Source: Metopolophium dirhodum
Lineage: Eukaryota > Arthropoda > Insecta > Hemiptera > Aphididae
Length of the DNA stretch: 64,000 bases
Assembly (NCBI RefSeq): GCF_019925205.1
Contig: NC_083560.1
Coordinates: 248,001-312,000, forward strand
Direction of reading: 5' to 3'
The position numbers were made by a program, and so were the translations under genes. The notes beneath the pieces are model-generated. The model saw only the letters and a list, made by a program, of their open reading frames with translations, did not search any database and was not told where the DNA came from. This document shows, one piece after another, positions 62,241 through 64,000 of this stretch. Each line of letters begins with the position of its first letter. The first letter of the stretch is position 1.

Positions 62241-64000
62241 CACGGCAGTTTAACTACTATTTTGGGTATTTGAATTGGAACGTTTGATTGGTTATACGAT
62301 GACATTTACACAATGTATTATGTAAGTATGACTTTTTATGTCCTAGAAAACAATCCGTTTTGAAAAAATGAAAATATTAATAGGGATTATAATGTTATAG
62401 TAATATTTTAATATGAAAATATTATTTCCGGGGTAGGGAGTAGGTAATTAAGGATACATTTTAGACAATACTCATAAAATATCACATCTATTTGTAATGA
62501 CTTTTTTAAATTGAATAATTTTGGACATGTAAAAGTACTTTCCCATTATTTTTTAAGTAGGAATTTCGTTTTCTATATAATAAGTTAATTTCTAAAAAAT
62601 GTAACAATCAAAATCTATATTAAAGCATTTAACATTTGTTCAATCTAATCAGGATAAGTCGCTGATCTGTTTAGATGGGGTTTTCGCGGCAGTTTAACTA
62701 CTATTTTGGGTATTTGAATTGGAATGTTTGATTGAATATACGATTTCATTTAGACTATGTAATATGTAATTATGAGTTTTTTATGTCCTAGAAAACATTC
62801 CGTTTTGATAAAATTATTATATAATTAGTGATTATAATTTTATAGTAATATTTTAATATGAAAATATTATTTCCAGGTTGGGGAGTAGGAAATTAAGGAT
62901 ACATTTTAGACAAAACTCATAAAAAATAACAACTATTTGTAATGACTTTTTTAAATTGAATAATTAGGGACATGCAAAAGTACTGTCCCGTTAACTTTTA
63001 GGTAGGAATGAAGTGTCTATATGCTAAAGTAATTTCTAGAAAATGTGACAATCAAAATGAATATTAAAGCATTTAACATTTGTTCACTCTAATCAGAATA
63101 AATTGTTGGTCTGTGTAGATGGGTTTTTTACAGCGGTTAAACTACTATTTTGGGTATTTGAATTGGAACGTTTGATTGGTTATACGATGACATTTACACA
63201 ATGTATTATTAAGTATGACTTTTTATGTCCTAGAAAACATTCCGTTTTGATAAAATTATTATATTATTAGTGATTATAATGTTATAGTTATATTTTAATA
63301 TGAAAATATTATTTCCGGGGTAGGGAGTAGGTAATTAAGGATACATTTTAGACAAAACTCATAAAAAATAACAACTATTTGTAATGAATTTTTTAAATTG
63401 AATAATTAGGGACATGCAAAAGTACAGTCCCGTTAACTTTTAGGTAGGAATGAGGTGTCTATATGCTAAAGTAAGTTCTAAAAAATTTAACCTTCAAAAT
63501 CTATATTGAAGCATTTAACATTTGTTCACTCTAACAGAATAAGTCGCTGTTTAGCTGGGTTTTTCGCGGCAGTTTAACTACTATTTTGGGTATTTGAATT
63601 GGAACGTTTGATTGGTTATACGATGACATTTTCACAATGTATTATGTAAGTATGACTTTTTATGTCCTAGAAAACATTCCGTTTTGATACAATTATTATA
63701 TTATTAGTGATTATAATGAAATAGAAATATTTTAATATGGAAATATGTTTCTGGGGTAGGGAGTAAGTATTTAAGGGTAAATTTTAGACAATTCTCATAA
63801 AAAATCACAACTATTTGTAAATTATTTTTGAAGTTGAATAATTAGGGACATGCAAAAGTACTTTCCCATTATTTTTTAAGTAGGAATTTAGTTGTCTATA
63901 TAATAAGTTAATTTCTAAAAAATGTAACAATCAAAATCTATATTAAAGCATTTAACATTTGTTCACTCTAATCAGAATAAGTCGGTGATCAGTTTAGATG
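62241..64000. repeat. Satellite, divergent monomers at the right edge
   Basis: Monomers start at 62241, 62685, 63129 and 63565, and the last runs to the window end. They differ from one another far more than neighbours in the dimer arrays do, and show variants otherwise seen in 3328-9239 (TATTATTTCCGGGG, CAGCGGTTAAAC, GTATTATTAAG). No higher-order period is evident, and no gene is seen. Confidence 0.9.

Noticed and set aside
1..64000. CENP-B box (TTCG-N4-A-N2-CGGG pattern) in the monomers.
   Set aside because: The TTCG and CGG occurrences (TTTTCGCGGCAG, ATTCCG, TTTCCGGGG) do not fit the required spacing, so no box is called.
23028..64000. A second transposable element or solo LTR in the right-hand satellite.
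   Set aside because: No sequence outside the satellite family was found there. Every monomer boundary connects to the next at 436-445 bp.

Overview
The window is eukaryotic repeat DNA, not a gene-bearing region. About 56.5 of the 64 kb is one AT-rich satellite family with monomers of roughly 436-445 bp, all in the same orientation. It is interrupted once, at 15485-23027, by a complete BEL/Pao-type LTR retrotransposon. The BEL/Pao group, a 17-nt primer site matching animal tRNA-Tyr, and the long AT-rich satellite point to an animal, most likely an arthropod or insect. The species cannot be fixed from this sequence. The size and layering of the array are what one expects of a centromeric or pericentromeric (or other heterochromatic) block, but no sequence here proves centromere function.

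Layout. 1-2644: two near-identical copies of a 1322-bp trimer higher-order repeat (HOR), with a third, broken copy to about 3327. 3328-9682: a mosaic of monomers with internal segmental duplications (874-bp dimers; a copied segment with offset 3074 bp). 9683-15447: six and a half copies of an 887-bp dimer HOR. 15448-15484 and 23028-23439: one 444-bp monomer split by the retrotransposon, with the 5-bp target AATTG duplicated. 23440-29188: mixed monomers. 29189-60023: 35 consecutive 881-bp dimers without net length change. 60024-60466: a hybrid monomer. 60467-62240: two 887-bp dimers again. 62241-64000: divergent single monomers. The array is therefore layered: a long homogeneous 881-bp core, flanked on both sides by 887-bp dimers, and then by more divergent monomers.

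The retrotransposon (7543 bp) has two 951-bp LTRs that differ at one position by eye, a primer-binding site, a polypurine tract, and one uninterrupted 1754-codon Gag-Pol frame. That frame carries DUF1759 Gag, zinc knuckles, aspartic protease, reverse transcriptase, RNase H, integrase and a DUF5641 C-terminus. All the catalytic residues I looked for are present, so it looks young and structurally intact. No envelope gene is present. Apart from this Gag-Pol I see no credible protein-coding gene, tRNA, rRNA or CRISPR array.
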